This document shows, one piece after another, positions 8,607 through 17,409 of a DNA stretch of 39,473 nt. The stretch's first letter is position 1, and each line of letters opens with the position of its first letter. The stretch comes from Comamonadaceae bacterium (GTDB lineage: Bacteria > Pseudomonadota > Gammaproteobacteria > Burkholderiales > Burkholderiaceae_C): assembly GCA_947447405.1 (NCBI GenBank), contig CANFKQ010000003.1, positions 1 to 39,473 of the forward strand, given 5' to 3'. Made by a program: the position numbers and the translations under genes. The notes under the pieces were generated by a model. The model worked only from the letters and a program-made list of their open reading frames with translations, was not told the origin of the DNA and did no database searches.

Positions 8607-9354
8607 GGCTGGTCCCCAAATACACGGCTTTAACTTGTGGGTCATGCGCAATCTCTTGTGGTGACCCCTCGGTCAACACAGCGCCGTTGACCAACACCGT
8701 GATGCGGTCTGCAAAGTTAAACACCAAGTCCATATCGTGCTCAATCAGCACGATGGATACATCACTGGGCAGCGCCGCCACGGTTTGCAGCAACTCATCG
8801 CGCTCACCAGCAGGCACACCCGCCACAGGCTCGTCCAACAACAACACGCGAGGCTCGCAGGCCAAGGCAATCGCCATTTCTAGCAAGCGGCGCTTGCCAT
8901 AGGCCAAATGTTCGGTGCGCTGTTGCATCACGTCGGTGAGGTGAAACTGCTCCAACAATTGCTCGGCCCGCTCGGTGATAGCTGCGCTGTGCCCAAGCGG
9001 TTGCCACCAACGTGCGCCCTCGCCACGGTGCTGCGTGACCACCATGGCGAGCGTCTCCAAAGGCGTGAGCGAGTTGAAGAGTTGGTTGATTTGAAACGTA
9101 CGCACCATGCCACGTGCCACGCGCTGATGCGGGGCTAAGCGCGAAATATCTTGACCTTGCAACACGATGCGGCCTTCGGTCGCGGGCAACACACCGGTCA
9201 TCAAATTGATGAGCGTGGTCTTACCTGCGCCGTTGGGGCCAATCAGCGCATGACGCGCACCGTGTGCGATGTTGAGGTTGACATGGTCAGTGGCAGTGAT
9301 GCCACCAAAGCGTTTGACCAAGCCCTGCGTTTGCAAAGCGTATTCTGTACTCAT
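8599..9354 (-). CDS. Branched-chain amino acid-type ABC transporter ATP-binding protein (LivG family)
   Basis: MSTEYALQTQGLVKRFGGITATDHVNL, GPNGAGKTTLINLMTG, LLLDEPVAGVPAGERDEL. Confidence 0.93.
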   Translation of the reverse strand: MSTEYALQTQGLVKRFGGITATDHVNLNIAHGARHALIGPNGAGKTTLINLMTGVLPATEGRIVLQGQDISRLAPHQRVARGMVRTFQINQLFNSLTPLETLAMVVTQHRGEGARWWQPLGHSAAITERAEQLLEQFHLTDVMQQRTEHLAYGKRRLLEMAIALACEPRVLLLDEPVAGVPAGERDELLQTVAALPSDVSIVLIEHDMDLVFNFADRITVLVNGAVLTEGSPQEIAHDPQVKAVYLGTSHD

Positions 9355-10328
9355 GACGCCCCCTCTTTGCGAGCCGTCGCAGAAAACCAAGTCCAAGGAC
9401 GAATCAAACGTTCACGTCCAACCAACACCAGCACCACCAAAAACAGCCCCATCCAAAACGTCCAGTACTGTGGGGTGATATTGGCAATCACGTCGTACAT
9501 CAGCTTGAACGCTACTGCGCCCGCAATGCCGCCGTACAACCAACCCACACCACCGATGGCGAGCATCAGCATGACATCGGCAGATCGATCCACCGCAAAC
9601 ACATCGAGTGACGCAAAGCCTGTGGTCTGCGCCATCAAGGCACCCGCAGCTCCGGCAATGCCAGCGGCCACGGTATAGACAACCGCCAAACGTGCAGTGA
9701 CCGGAATGCCAATCGCCATGGCGCGCAAGCGGTTGTCGCGCACAGCTTTGAGCGTTGCACCGAGAGGCGCGTGCACCAAACGACGTGCCAACACAAACAA
9801 CACCAACAGCACCGCCAAGGAGTACCAAGCAGAGGTTTGGCCCATCAGGTCAAACTCAAACTGACCGAGCAAGGGCCCCATGATGACGCCCTGCAAGCCA
9901 TCGGCTCCGCCCGTCAAGTCGCTGAACTTATTCGCCAACTCCAACAAGATAAGCGCGGTACCCAAGGTCACCATCAAGCGCGTCAAATCGCTACCGCGCA
10001 TGATGGACAACGAACAGACAGCACCCAGCAACGTGGCCGCCGTCATACCCACTACCAAACCCAGCAATGGGTCAGGATGGATGTGCTTGGCAAACAAGGC
10101 TGCCGAGTACGCGCCAAAGCCCAAAAATGCCGCGTGCCCCAACGACACAATGCCGGTGTAACCCAACACCAAGTCCAGCGACACGGCAAACAAGGCCACG
10201 ATGGCAATTTCGTTAATGATGAGCGCGTGCTGCGCCAGCGCCCAAGGCGAGGCAAACGCGAGCGCCCAAAACACCAGCTCCAAAGGCTGCCAACGTGCGG
10301 CACGCAACAAAGAAGTGTGTGCGTTCAT
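9351..10328 (-). CDS. Branched-chain amino acid-type ABC transporter permease (LivM family)
   Basis: LVLGYTGIVSLGHAAFLGFGAYSAAL and multiple hydrophobic segments; position in liv operon. Confidence 0.92.
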   Translation of the reverse strand: MNAHTSLLRAARWQPLELVFWALAFASPWALAQHALIINEIAIVALFAVSLDLVLGYTGIVSLGHAAFLGFGAYSAALFAKHIHPDPLLGLVVGMTAATLLGAVCSLSIMRGSDLTRLMVTLGTALILLELANKFSDLTGGADGLQGVIMGPLLGQFEFDLMGQTSAWYSLAVLLVLFVLARRLVHAPLGATLKAVRDNRLRAMAIGIPVTARLAVVYTVAAGIAGAAGALMAQTTGFASLDVFAVDRSADVMLMLAIGGVGWLYGGIAGAVAFKLMYDVIANITPQYWTFWMGLFLVVLVLVGRERLIRPWTWFSATARKEGAS

Positions 10329-11203
10329 GACTTACCTCCTTGGCGCACGAAGAGTCCTTGCGGACGCCAAATCAAAATCGCAATCATCAGCGCATACACA
10401 ATGAAGGCACCTAATTTAGGGATGTAGTACTTGCCCGCCACATCGGCAATGCCCAGCAGTAAAGCCGCCAGCAAAGGTCCGGTGATGGAGGTGGTGCCCC
10501 CCACGGCGACCACGATCAAAAAATACACCATGAATTTCAAAGGAAAGGTCGGGTCTAAACCAAGCACCTCAGCGCCCAAGGCCCCGCCCAAACCCGCCAG
10601 GCCAGAGCCCACGGCAAAAGTGGCGGCAAACACCACGTTCACGTTGATTCCTAAGCCCGACGCAGCACGCGGGTCGTCCACACTGGCACGCAAGCGGCTG
10701 CCAAAACGCGTGGCCGACAACACGTATTGCAACGCCACCGTCAATGCTGCACACACCGCGATGATGAACAAACGGTAGTGGCCCATGCCCAACACAAAGG
10801 GCGTGTCGGCAAACAACTCGGTGCGGCCACGCAGCCAATCGGGCAGCTGCATGATTTGCTGTTGTGAGCCCATCAAATAGTCCGCCGAGGCCACGGCCAT
10901 GAAGGCCAAGCCAATCGAAAACAGCACTTGGTCCAAGTGCGGTTTCTTGTACATAGGCCGGTAGAGCGTGCGCTCAAGCACAACGCCCACCGCCGCCGAG
11001 GCCAAAAAGGCCAACGGCAAGCACACCAAAAACGGCACGCCGTGACGCTGCATCAGCGCCACGGTGACGTAGCCCCCCAGCATGGCAAACGCACCATGCG
11101 CAAGGTTGATGAAGTTCATCAACCCCATGGTCACGCACAAGCCCACTGCCAGAATAAACAGCAGCATGCCGTACGCGACCCCGTCAAACAAAAGTGTGAG
11201 CAT
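10325..11203 (-). CDS. Branched-chain amino acid-type ABC transporter permease (LivH family)
   Basis: GLMNFINLAHGAFAMLGGYVTVAL; ATGA-type overlaps with neighbours. Confidence 0.92.
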   Translation of the reverse strand: MLTLLFDGVAYGMLLFILAVGLCVTMGLMNFINLAHGAFAMLGGYVTVALMQRHGVPFLVCLPLAFLASAAVGVVLERTLYRPMYKKPHLDQVLFSIGLAFMAVASADYLMGSQQQIMQLPDWLRGRTELFADTPFVLGMGHYRLFIIAVCAALTVALQYVLSATRFGSRLRASVDDPRAASGLGINVNVVFAATFAVGSGLAGLGGALGAEVLGLDPTFPLKFMVYFLIVVAVGGTTSITGPLLAALLLGIADVAGKYYIPKLGAFIVYALMIAILIWRPQGLFVRQGGKS

Positions 11204-12369
11204 TACTTGGTCTTGCCTGGGTCTTTGACGTCAGGGATGGTGCTGAACTCTTGGTTAAAGAGTTGACCACCCACCTTCTCCACCTTGCGGATGTAGATGT
11301 TGTGCACCACGTCGCGTGTTTGCGCATCGATGAACATGGGGCCGCGTGGGCTCTCGAACAACTGGCCTTTCATGGCGTTGAGCAAAGCCTCGCCGTTGCC
11401 ACCTTTAGTTGTCTTGGCCGCTTCGTAAATCACGCGCATGCCGTCGTAACCCCCCACAGCCATGAAGTTGGGACGTAAGCCAGCGTTCGCTTTTTCAAAC
11501 GCGGCCACGAATTTTTTGTTGAGTGGTGAGTTGTGTGACGCCGAGTAGTGGTGTGAGGTAACCACACCATTGGCCACATCGCCCATGCTGTTCAAGATAT
11601 CGTCATCGGTGATGTCGCCCGTGCCGATCAGCTTGATGCCAGCTTTATCCATGCCGCGCTCGGAAAACTGTTTCATCAACGCTGCGCCTGCACCCGAGGG
11701 CACAAACACGAACAAAGCATCTGGTTTCAAGTCACGCACTTTTTGCAAGAACGGGGCGAAGTCCGGATTGCGCATGGGTACGCGCAGGGTGTCCAGCACT
11801 TGCGCACCGTTGAAGAGCATGCGGTCTTTGAAATACTTTTCCGCATCAATACCAGGGCCGTAATCCGACACCAAGGTCACCACTTTTTTGATGCCGTTGT
11901 TGGGCGCCCAATCAGCCATCGCCACAGCAGCCTGGGGCAAAGTGAAACTGGTGCGCACCACATAAGGTGACGCTTGCGTGATGCTGGAAGTGGCAGCCGC
12001 CATCACCACCATCGGGGTTTTAGATTGCGTGGCCAACGGGGCCGTGGCCAAGGCCAAAGGTGTCAAGCCAAAACCAGCCAACACGTTGACCTTGTCGTTC
12101 ACCACCAACTCTTGGGCAATGCGCTTGGTCACGTCAGGTGCACTGGTGTCGTCTTTGACAATGAGCTCTACTTTTTTGCCGCCCACGGTGTCGCCGTTTT
12201 GCGCCATGTACAAGCGTGCCGCGGCTTCAATTTGTTTGCCGGTCGAGGCGAAGGGGCCGGTCATGGGCAAGATCAGACCGATTTTGAATTTCTCTTGTGC
12301 CATCGCAGCACCTGTATGCGCGAGCAGCAAACCAAGCGCTACGGTGTTGAGGAAAAAACGTTTTTGCAT
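11203..12369 (-). CDS. ABC transporter substrate-binding protein (LivK/Leu-Ile-Val-binding family), copy 1
   Basis: FKIGLILPMTGPFASTGKQIEAAARLYMAQNGDTVGGKKVELIVKDDTSAPDVTKRIAQELV; N-terminal signal peptide. Confidence 0.93.
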   Translation of the reverse strand: MQKRFFLNTVALGLLLAHTGAAMAQEKFKIGLILPMTGPFASTGKQIEAAARLYMAQNGDTVGGKKVELIVKDDTSAPDVTKRIAQELVVNDKVNVLAGFGLTPLALATAPLATQSKTPMVVMAAATSSITQASPYVVRTSFTLPQAAVAMADWAPNNGIKKVVTLVSDYGPGIDAEKYFKDRMLFNGAQVLDTLRVPMRNPDFAPFLQKVRDLKPDALFVFVPSGAGAALMKQFSERGMDKAGIKLIGTGDITDDDILNSMGDVANGVVTSHHYSASHNSPLNKKFVAAFEKANAGLRPNFMAVGGYDGMRVIYEAAKTTKGGNGEALLNAMKGQLFESPRGPMFIDAQTRDVVHNIYIRKVEKVGGQLFNQEFSTIPDVKDPGKTK

Positions 12370-12396
12370 GAACTGTCTCCTTTGAAATAATCGTCG

Positions 12397-13161
12397 TCAA
12401 GAACTGGGGGAAATCAAGTGCGCACCCGGCAAATGAAGCGGGCTTCGCACAGCTTCACGTAAATTTCTTTGCGCCAAACGCGAGTGTTCGCGCATGACAG
12501 CCTCGGCTCGCGCTCCTTCGCGCTGGCCAATGGCTTGCATGACTTGTCGGTGTTGGTCTTGGGCAACGATGAGCATGTCGCGAGCCTTGGGCGAGTTAGC
12601 TTGCACCCCCACAAAACCAGAGGGTGAAGCAAAAGGCAAGCTCCCCACGCGATCTAGCTCACGCTGAATCACAGGTGAGGCAGCCAATGCACCTAACAGC
12701 GCATGAAACTGGGCGTTTAAATTGACATAGCGGGAGAACGCTTCTTCGTTCAGCACGGGCTCTTGCAACAAAAGATCAATGCCCTCTAAGCATTGGTTAG
12801 CGTCGGCCAGGGCTTCGCCAGACGCTCCACGTTCTGCAGCCAATCGGACAGCCAACCCCTCAACAGTTCCTCTCAGTTCAATGGCGTCAGCCACGTCTGC
12901 TTCTGAAAATTTACGCACTGCAAAACCGCCACTGGGCATTTGCTGAAGTAAGCCCTCTTGCTCTAGACGAATCAAGGCAGCACGAATGGGGGTTCTGGAA
13001 ACGCCGAGCTTGTCAACAATCGCCAATTCGGTGATTCGGGCGCCAGCTGCCAACTCTCCGGCAAGAATCATTTCGCGTAATTTCAACTGCACTTTGACGG
13101 CTTGAGACCCACTTTCTTCATGAAAGTCAATAGGAGCAGCGGTTACAAAAGCAGAATGCAT
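12397..13161 (-). CDS. GntR-family transcriptional regulator, FCD subfamily
   Basis: wHTH LREMILAGELAAGARITELAIVDKLGVSRTPIRAALIRLEQEGLL plus alpha-helical C-terminal FCD-type domain. Confidence 0.9.
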   Translation of the reverse strand: MHSAFVTAAPIDFHEESGSQAVKVQLKLREMILAGELAAGARITELAIVDKLGVSRTPIRAALIRLEQEGLLQQMPSGGFAVRKFSEADVADAIELRGTVEGLAVRLAAERGASGEALADANQCLEGIDLLLQEPVLNEEAFSRYVNLNAQFHALLGALAASPVIQRELDRVGSLPFASPSGFVGVQANSPKARDMLIVAQDQHRQVMQAIGQREGARAEAVMREHSRLAQRNLREAVRSPLHLPGAHLISPSS

Positions 13162-13170
13162 ACCTTAAAT

Positions 13171-13178
13171 TGTATACA
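13171..13178. promoter_or_regulatory. Candidate GntR operator O1 (TTGTATACA)
   Basis: Perfect palindrome TGTATACA 10 bp upstream of the GntR start; resembles the core of the B. subtilis GntR operator ACTTGTATACAAGT. Confidence 0.45.
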
Positions 13179-13185
13179 TTAAAGC

Positions 13186-13199
13186 TTGATTTGAATCAA
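13186..13199. promoter_or_regulatory. Candidate FNR/Anr-type box TTGATTTGAATCAA
   Basis: Exact match to TTGAT-N4-ATCAA in the GntR upstream region. Confidence 0.45.
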
Positions 13200-13232
13200 A
13201 AAACAGGTTTTTACAGGGTAATCCCTATTATT

Positions 13233-13242
13233 TTGTATCCAA
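13233..13242. promoter_or_regulatory. Candidate degenerate GntR operator O2 (TTGTATCCAA)
   Basis: Similar to O1; centre-to-centre spacing 63 bp. Confidence 0.25.
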
Positions 13243-13250
13243 TAGACGAT

Positions 13251-13706
13251 TCATGAATCTATCCATAAGTCAAACCAAGCATGTCGCTTTTGAATCTTCC
13301 ATCCCTGCGCAGTCAAAACAAGCGCATCCTCGATGGTTCCCACTTGATGTTTGGGATCTGCCTTTCGTCCTTGCGGAGTCAAGGTGTGGTTCTTGTCACT
13401 GACGTAAAGCAACACCATGCAGCGCGAATGTGCGTTTTGACCCGAAGGCAAGACTTGCACTTGGTGGTTACACACCAAATGGTGCGTCATCCGATTGGCG
13501 TCTTTCAACAAATAAGATGCCAAAATTTCCGCACGTCCGTGTAGCGCAGCCCCCCCCGGACGAACGACAGTGGCGTCCTCGCAAAAGAGTTCAACGAGCG
13601 CAGCGTAGTCTTGCGCATCGACAGCGGCCGCTGCGGCCAAGATCACATCGCGGCATGCGTTTTGCGCTTGCAACTGGGCCAAAGCATCCATCTCAAAACT
13701 CTTCAT
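13251..13706 (-). CDS. SnoaL/NTF2-like protein
   Basis: 151 aa; ILAAAAAVDAQDYAALVELFCEDATVVRPGGAALHGRAEILASYL...WKIQKRHAWFDLW is typical of the NTF2-like fold. Confidence 0.8.
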   Translation of the reverse strand: MKSFEMDALAQLQAQNACRDVILAAAAAVDAQDYAALVELFCEDATVVRPGGAALHGRAEILASYLLKDANRMTHHLVCNHQVQVLPSGQNAHSRCMVLLYVSDKNHTLTPQGRKADPKHQVGTIEDALVLTAQGWKIQKRHAWFDLWIDS

Positions 13707-13725
13707 CAAAACTCACTATCTGAAT

Positions 13726-14445
13726 TCATGCGCACCGCGCAAGCCAACGCGACATTGCAACGGCCACCTCGTGAGGTTTCTCCATCGGCGCCATATGCCC
13801 CGCATCCGCGATGACCTCCAAAGCGCTATGCGGCGTGAGCAAATGCATAGCCTCATGCTGCGTAGAAGGTGACCACGTGTCTTGCTGACCACACAAAATT
13901 AGCGTGGGAACATGAATGGATTTCAGTACCTCTGTTGCATCAGGCCGATGGATCAGCGCATGAATTTGCTTGGCAAAGATGTCTGCGCTTTTACGTTCGA
14001 ACATGACCAAGATGCGCTCCATCAGTTCAAGGTCATTCAACCGATCTGGGTGCACCATTCCTTGAACCCATTCGCCAGCCATGACACGCACACCCTCTGC
14101 TTGTGCCATGTCGAGCAATCTGAGTCGCTTACGAATTTCCTCTTCACCTGCAGGCCCCGACTGCTTGGGCAAATAACCTGTATCTAGCAGCGCAACACCG
14201 CCAATGCGCTCTGGTGCAAGTCGCAGCACCTCGAGTACCACACGAGCTCCCATGGAGTGCCCTGCCAACAAGAACTTAGGTGGCGCATGCTGCAGCAGTT
14301 GAACCGCCATTTGAACCAACGAGTCTGCATCACCGTGATCAACAACACGACACGCATTTTGAGATGGCATATATGGCAACAACGGATCCCAGACTGTGTG
14401 ATCACACATCAGTCCGGGCACTAGTAGCAAAGGCAGTGAACCCAT
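13726..14445 (-). CDS. Alpha/beta-fold hydrolase
   Basis: LLLVPGLMCDHTVWDPLL, nucleophile elbow GHSMGA, VPTLILCGQQDTWSP, DAGHMAPMEKP. Confidence 0.9.
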   Translation of the reverse strand: MGSLPLLLVPGLMCDHTVWDPLLPYMPSQNACRVVDHGDADSLVQMAVQLLQHAPPKFLLAGHSMGARVVLEVLRLAPERIGGVALLDTGYLPKQSGPAGEEEIRKRLRLLDMAQAEGVRVMAGEWVQGMVHPDRLNDLELMERILVMFERKSADIFAKQIHALIHRPDATEVLKSIHVPTLILCGQQDTWSPSTQHEAMHLLTPHSALEVIADAGHMAPMEKPHEVAVAMSRWLARCA

Positions 14446-14459
14446 CTATCTATCCTTAA

Positions 14460-15629
14460 TTAACGAGCTTTACCCATGTCTTTCACATCAGTCACAGTTT
14501 CAATTTCCTGATTCCACAACTGATCATCCATGCGTTCCACGCGACGAATGTAGATGTTTTGAACCACGTCACGTGTTTGCGCATCAATGTAGATGGGGCC
14601 GCGTGGACTTTCAAAAACTTGTCCCTTCATGGCATTGAGCAACGGCTCGCCCCCCTGCCCCTTGGTCGCCTTGGCCGCCTCATAAATCACACGCATGCCG
14701 TCATACGCCCCCACGGCCATAAAGTTGGGACGTGCACCATTGTTCGCCTTGGAAAATGCTGCCACAAACTTTTTGTTCAATGGCGATTTATGAGCCGCCG
14801 AATAATGATGTGTCGTAACGACACCCAGAGCTACGTCACCCATGCCATTGATAATGTCGTCATCCGTCACGCTGCCTTCAGCAATCAAGCGAATACCGGC
14901 TTTATCGAGGCCACGTTCCGCAAACTGCTTCATCAACACAGATCCGACACCCGCGGGTACAAAGGTGAAAAGCGCGTCGGGTTTTGCATCGCGCACGCGC
15001 TGCAAAAAGGGTGCGAAATCTGGATTTCGTAACGGCACACGAAGCGTCTCAATAACTTGTCCTCCATTTGCAATAAACCGTTGGTTGAAGTACTTTTCTG
15101 AATCAATGCCGGGGGCATAGTCAGTGACCAAACTCACGACCCGTTTGATGTTGTTCTTCGAAGCCCAATCGGCCAACGTAGTGACCACTTGTGGCACAGT
15201 GAAACTTGTTCGGACAATGTAAGGCGAGGCCTCAGTGACGATAGATGTGGCAGCCGCCATGACCACCATCGGCGTTTTTGATTGGGTCGCCACAGGCGCT
15301 GTCGCCATCGCCAAAGGAGTCAAGCCAAAACCCGCCAGCACATGAACTTTGTCGTTCACCACCAGCTCTTGGGCAATTCGCTTTGTGACTTCTGGTGACC
15401 CTGTATCGTCTTTCACGATTAAGACCAGCTTACGTCCAGCGACGATATCGCCGTTTTGCGCCATGTATAAACGTGCAGCGGATTCAAGCTGCTTACCCGT
15501 TGCAGCAAAAGGCCCCGACATAGGCAGGATGAGGCCCACTTTAAAGCTATTGTCTTGGGCCTGGATCAATCCCGAAATGGCAACAAGCCCGAAACCCAGC
15601 ATCGCGTTTAGAAAATGTCTTTTTTTCAT
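14460..15629 (-). CDS. ABC transporter substrate-binding protein (LivK family), copy 2, paralogue of 11203-12369
   Basis: MKKRHFLNAMLGFGLVAISGLIQA signal; near-colinear with copy 1 along the full length. Confidence 0.93.
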   Translation of the reverse strand: MKKRHFLNAMLGFGLVAISGLIQAQDNSFKVGLILPMSGPFAATGKQLESAARLYMAQNGDIVAGRKLVLIVKDDTGSPEVTKRIAQELVVNDKVHVLAGFGLTPLAMATAPVATQSKTPMVVMAAATSIVTEASPYIVRTSFTVPQVVTTLADWASKNNIKRVVSLVTDYAPGIDSEKYFNQRFIANGGQVIETLRVPLRNPDFAPFLQRVRDAKPDALFTFVPAGVGSVLMKQFAERGLDKAGIRLIAEGSVTDDDIINGMGDVALGVVTTHHYSAAHKSPLNKKFVAAFSKANNGARPNFMAVGAYDGMRVIYEAAKATKGQGGEPLLNAMKGQVFESPRGPIYIDAQTRDVVQNIYIRRVERMDDQLWNQEIETVTDVKDMGKAR

Positions 15630-15659
15630 AGTCTTTGTCTCCTCTGTAGTTTTATTCAC

Positions 15660-15674
15660 ACAAGTGCTACTTGT
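15660..15674. promoter_or_regulatory. Inverted repeat ACAAGT-GCT-ACTTGT in divergent promoter region, candidate operator
   Basis: 6-bp perfect arms, 3-bp spacer; contains GT-N3-AC core typical of FCD GntR operators; lies downstream of a minus-strand TTGACA (15690-15695). Confidence 0.4.
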
Positions 15675-15762
15675 ACCAAACAATTCATATGTCAAGTGAC
15701 AAACTCGGGACAGGCAAGCAGCATGTAGCCCGCAACAATAGTTTTTTTAGCAACGACTTCAC

Positions 15763-17397
15763 ATGACAGACAACACCCTCACTTCACTGGCTACTGATGT
15801 GGTGATCATCGGCGGTGGCCCCGTTGGCCTAGGCTTGGCCATTGAACTGGGCCAACGTGGCATTCATTGCCTTTTAGCTGAGCGCTACACACAACCTCAA
15901 CCGATTCCCAAGGGGCAAAACCTGACGCAGCGCACGATGGAACACTTTCATTTTTGGGGTGCAGAACCAGAGCTGCGCGCAGCACGTACGATCCCCCCCG
16001 AATACGGCATTGGTGGCTTGACGGCCTATGGTTCACTGCTGAGCGACCACCACTACGACTGGCTACAACGTGAGTTGGTGAAACCGTATTACTTCAAGGA
16101 CAACGAACGCTTGCCGCAGTACGAGACTGAAAAAGTACTGCGCCAACGTGTGGGTGCACTACCCACTGTGAAAACGCTATATGGCTGGGATTCAGAGACC
16201 ATCACGCAAGACGATGAGGGCACGACTGTCACGCTGACTGAACGCAGCAGCAAGCAAACACAAACCATCCGTGCTGCCTACGTGGTGGGCTGTGACGGCA
16301 GTCGATCCAAAACACGAGAGCAAGCGGGCCTCACACAAACCCTGTCCGACCATGACCGATGCATGGTGCTGCTGGTTTTCAAGTCGCAAGAGCTTCACAC
16401 ATTGCTCGCCCGCTTTCCTGGTAAATCGTTTTACAACGTGCTACATCCAGAGCTCAAAGGGTATTGGAAGTTTTTTGGTCGTGTAGACCTTGGCAACACT
16501 TGGTTCTTTCATGCACCTGTACCGATGGGCACAACCGCAGACAACTTTGATTTCAAAAAATACCTCCATGATTCTGTGGGGGCTGAGTTTGAAATTGAAT
16601 TCCAACACATTGGCTTTTGGGATTTGCGATTTGCTTTGGCCGACCAGTACCGCGCGGGCAGAATCTTCATCGCGGGCGATGCCGCGCACAGCCACCCGCC
16701 CTATGGCGGCTATGGCGTCAACTCAGGGTTTGAGGATGCACGCAACCTAGGTTGGAAACTGGCCGCAGCCCTGCAAGGCTGGGGAGATGATGCGCTGCTC
16801 GACTCGTATGACGCTGAACGCCGCCCGGTGTTTGCTTCCACCATCAATGACTTCATTGCCAAATCGATCGAGACAGACCGTGACTTTTTAGAAACCTTTG
16901 ACCCACTGCGCGACCCAGATGCATTCAATACCGCGTGGGCAGAAAGATCGCAAGGCGCTGTGGGTGAGGTGCATGCGTTTGAGCCCAACTACGAAGGTTC
17001 ACCTGTGGTGTGGCAAAACCACGTTGCATCTCACGTTTGCAGCGCCAAAGGCTCTCATCAGTTCAAAGCACGTGCAGGGCATCACTTGGCGCCTGCCGTT
17101 CTGTCGAATGGCAAGAATGTTTTTGAAGCATTGGGCGATGGCTTCACCTTACTCGCTTTGGGCGCCGCGTCGACCGAGACGCAAATCCTGATGGATGCCG
17201 CCGCCGTTGCGGGCGTGCCACTGACAGTGATCCACGAACATGCTGGCTCACAAGCCGACCGTTATGAAGCCAAATGGATTTTGTTGCGCCCAGATCAGTT
17301 CGTGGCGTGGGTCAGCGAAGAAAAGGTCATTGACCCGGACTTCGCCCATCAGTTGTTCAAGCGCTTGCGCGGTCAAAGCGACCACGCAGCGCATTGA
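15763..17397 (+). CDS. FAD-dependent aromatic monooxygenase (group A, PheA/TfdB-like)
   Basis: VVIIGGGPVGLGLAIELGQRG, VVGCDGSRSKTR, RIFIAGDAAHSHPPYGGYGVNSGFEDARNLGWKLAA. Confidence 0.9.
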   Translation: MTDNTLTSLATDVVIIGGGPVGLGLAIELGQRGIHCLLAERYTQPQPIPKGQNLTQRTMEHFHFWGAEPELRAARTIPPEYGIGGLTAYGSLLSDHHYDWLQRELVKPYYFKDNERLPQYETEKVLRQRVGALPTVKTLYGWDSETITQDDEGTTVTLTERSSKQTQTIRAAYVVGCDGSRSKTREQAGLTQTLSDHDRCMVLLVFKSQELHTLLARFPGKSFYNVLHPELKGYWKFFGRVDLGNTWFFHAPVPMGTTADNFDFKKYLHDSVGAEFEIEFQHIGFWDLRFALADQYRAGRIFIAGDAAHSHPPYGGYGVNSGFEDARNLGWKLAAALQGWGDDALLDSYDAERRPVFASTINDFIAKSIETDRDFLETFDPLRDPDAFNTAWAERSQGAVGEVHAFEPNYEGSPVVWQNHVASHVCSAKGSHQFKARAGHHLAPAVLSNGKNVFEALGDGFTLLALGAASTETQILMDAAAVAGVPLTVIHEHAGSQADRYEAKWILLRPDQFVAWVSEEKVIDPDFAHQLFKRLRGQSDHAAH

Positions 17398-17409
17398 ACA
17401 CGAAGCGGG

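Noticed and set aside
13186-13199. FNR-like box as class II activator of the GntR gene
   Set aside because: A -41.5 placement would put the TSS inside the coding region; repression or another arrangement fits better.
13215-13226. AGGG-TAAT-CCCT inverted repeat
   Set aside because: Only 4-bp arms; too short to claim as an operator alone.
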